From contig JANQPK010000131.1 of assembly GCA_028289505.1 (NCBI GenBank), positions 1-6,973 of the forward strand: a stretch of DNA of 6,973 nucleotides, given 5' to 3'. The notes beneath the pieces are model-generated. The model had not been told where the DNA came from. It did no database searches and worked only from the letters and a program-made list of their open reading frames with translations. Within the stretch, counting starts at the first letter, position 1. Every line of letters begins with the position of its first letter. This DNA comes from Cyclobacteriaceae bacterium. Its GTDB lineage: Bacteria; Bacteroidota; Bacteroidia; Cytophagales; Cyclobacteriaceae. Position numbers and translations under genes: made by a program. This document shows, one piece after another, positions 5,758 to 6,973 of the stretch.

Positions 5758-6973
5758 TTACTGAGGTTGCTGTGAAAAGACCTGTAATTTATCGTTATTA
5801 TTGGCCACCAGTACTAAGGTAGTTCCATCTTGCCGTTGGAGCAGTTGGATATCTTTCACATCCCAAGGAGCTAAGAAGCCACTTATATAAGAGGGCACAG
5901 GCTCAAAAGTATTATTCCCATTACCTTTTAATAGCAGTCCTATTCCCGCATCATTGCGTGCGGTCTCGACCTCTGCCTGAAACATATTACCGGCAACCAA
6001 AACATCTTTGATTCCATCGGAATTGAAATCCTTTACAATGATTCCATTTACCGAGGAAAACTGGGCAGTAATTGGCAAACTACTGATCCTGAATTTTCCT
6101 TGTCCAAGATTTTCAATGAACACACTAGCGAAAGTATAGGCTTTTAGGTGATATGCATCTTCCAGGTTCTCCTGACCATAAACTTGAATGAGATCAGAAG
6201 AGGCAAAAGCTGCGTAGCTTGTGAATTTTTCCTTTATGAAGGGCATTTGCTCAGAAGAGCATTGCTTTCCTCTTAGCGGAAATATCTTTCCTTGCTGGTG
6301 ATAACTAAGCACTATATCCAGGCTGCCGTTTTGATCAAAGTCATCTGCATATACCTCAAAGGGTTCGTTTTTATTGGCCTTATACTTATAATTAGTGCCC
6401 AAATTACCGGCAAAGTAGTCGGTATCACCATCTTCATCTATATCTGCTGAAGCCACACTATACCACCAACCATGGGTTTCTGCTAGGGAAGACTCCTGGT
6501 AGCGATGAAACTTTCCATCCCGGTTCTCTAGCAAAGTAATGGGCATCCACTCGCCCACTAAAAGCAAATCGAGGTCACCATCTGAATCAAAATCTGTCCA
6601 TTGTGCATCTGTTACCATCCCAATCCCTTGCAGATCTTCGGCTATGTTATCAGTAACCGCTGTGAAAATTCTATCCTGGTTGTTTAGTATTACTGAATTT
6701 GCAGCTAATGGGTATTTCCCTGGGCGTAGTCTTCCTCCTACAAATAAATCCAGATCTCCATCTTGATCATAGTCTGCTGAACGTACTACCGAATTACTGG
6801 TGCGCAAATCGGGAAGAGCTTGCTGATCCCTTTTGAAATGACCAGCACCATCATTAATATACAATCGATCCTGGTAAATGTGGGATTCTTCTTCCCATTC
6901 GTTACTACCACTGGCCAGATAAAGGTCTTGATCCCCATCACCATCAAGGTCAAAAAAATGTCCACCTATATCT
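5758..6973 (-). CDS. C-terminal part of a large FG-GAP/VCBS repeat protein (N-terminus outside window)
   Basis: The minus-strand frame is open from the right edge to a TAA at 5760-5758, giving 404 visible residues. A TTG at 6864 could be mistaken for a start, but the frame continues upstream with another repeat, so the gene is 5'-truncated by the window. Counting from the edge, FG-GAP-type motifs are DLDGDGDQD (8-16), DYDQDGDLD (67-75), DFDSDGDLD (127-135), DIDEDGDTD (177-185), DFDQNGSLD (211-219) and DFNSDGIKD (315-323). The segment around EQMPFIKEKFTSYAAFA (241-257) and the ending with LPITAQFSSVNG (299-310) and SGFLAP (364-369) resemble the C-terminal parts of the roughly 1,100-aa exported repeat proteins (ASPIC/UnbV-associated, CRTAC1-like) common in Bacteroidota; this is from memory, not a search. 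No ASPIC/UnbV domain is visible here. It is unlike the lipoprotein at 841-2340 outside the repeats. It converges on the RraA-like gene with 6 bp between stops. Confidence 0.88.
   Translation of the reverse strand, partial: DIGGHFFDLDGDGDQDLYLASGSNEWEEESHIYQDRLYINDGAGHFKRDQQALPDLRTSNSVVRSADYDQDGDLDLFVGGRLRPGKYPLAANSVILNNQDRIFTAVTDNIAEDLQGIGMVTDAQWTDFDSDGDLDLLLVGEWMPITLLENRDGKFHRYQESSLAETHGWWYSVASADIDEDGDTDYFAGNLGTNYKYKANKNEPFEVYADDFDQNGSLDIVLSYHQQGKIFPLRGKQCSSEQMPFIKEKFTSYAAFASSDLIQVYGQENLEDAYHLKAYTFASVFIENLGQGKFRISSLPITAQFSSVNGIIVKDFNSDGIKDVLVAGNMFQAEVETARNDAGIGLLLKGNGNNTFEPVPSYISGFLAPWDVKDIQLLQRQDGTTLVLVANNNDKLQVFSQQPQ

Noticed and set aside
5758..6864. Treating the repeat protein as a complete 368-aa gene starting at 6864
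   Set aside because: The codon there is TTG, and the same frame stays open to the window edge with another DxDxDG repeat, so the true start lies outside the window.

Overview
The window looks like chromosomal DNA of a Bacteroidota bacterium, probably a free-living, likely marine, Cytophagia/Flavobacteriia-type organism. This is inferred from protein style, not from a marker gene. The signs are exported hydrolases with signal peptides, two proteins rich in Asp-rich FG-GAP/VCBS repeats, a sulfatase next to an exported RraA-like protein, AT-rich leaders without clear Shine-Dalgarno sites, and moderate GC. Similar gene sets also occur in Planctomycetes and Verrucomicrobia, so sharing by transfer is possible. 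I see no RNA genes, insertion sequences, CRISPR arrays, attachment sites or obvious terminators.

Layout, left to right. (1) Bases 1-754, minus strand: a pirin-family cupin protein cut off at its C-terminus by the window edge. (2) Bases 841-2340, plus strand: a lipoprotein with seven evenly spaced FG-GAP/VCBS repeats, probably a seven-bladed beta-propeller. (3) Bases 2337-3296, minus strand: a Tat-exported amidohydrolase of the COG3618/Amidohydro_2 (lactonase-like) family, whose stop codon overlaps that of gene 2 in the palindrome CTAG. (4) Bases 3408-4805, plus strand: an exported formylglycine-type sulfatase. (5) Bases 4780-5751, plus strand: an exported RraA/HMG-aldolase-like protein whose start lies inside the end of the sulfatase gene. 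(6) Bases 5758-6973, minus strand: the C-terminal part of a second, larger FG-GAP repeat protein, running off the right edge.

The four central genes fit an envelope-located catabolic module. The sulfatase would remove sulfate esters from a polysaccharide or small sulfated compound. The amidohydrolase resembles sugar-lactone hydrolases and the RraA-like protein resembles retro-aldolases for keto acids. The FG-GAP lipoprotein could bind a ligand at the membrane. The shared 111-bp divergent region between amidohydrolase and sulfatase, and the sulfatase/RraA overlap, suggest coordinated expression. The actual substrate cannot be read from the sequence. The most notable points are export of two enzyme types usually considered cytoplasmic, loss of the first Asp of the D-X20-R-D aldolase motif in the RraA-like protein, and very tight convergent gene ends with no room for terminators.
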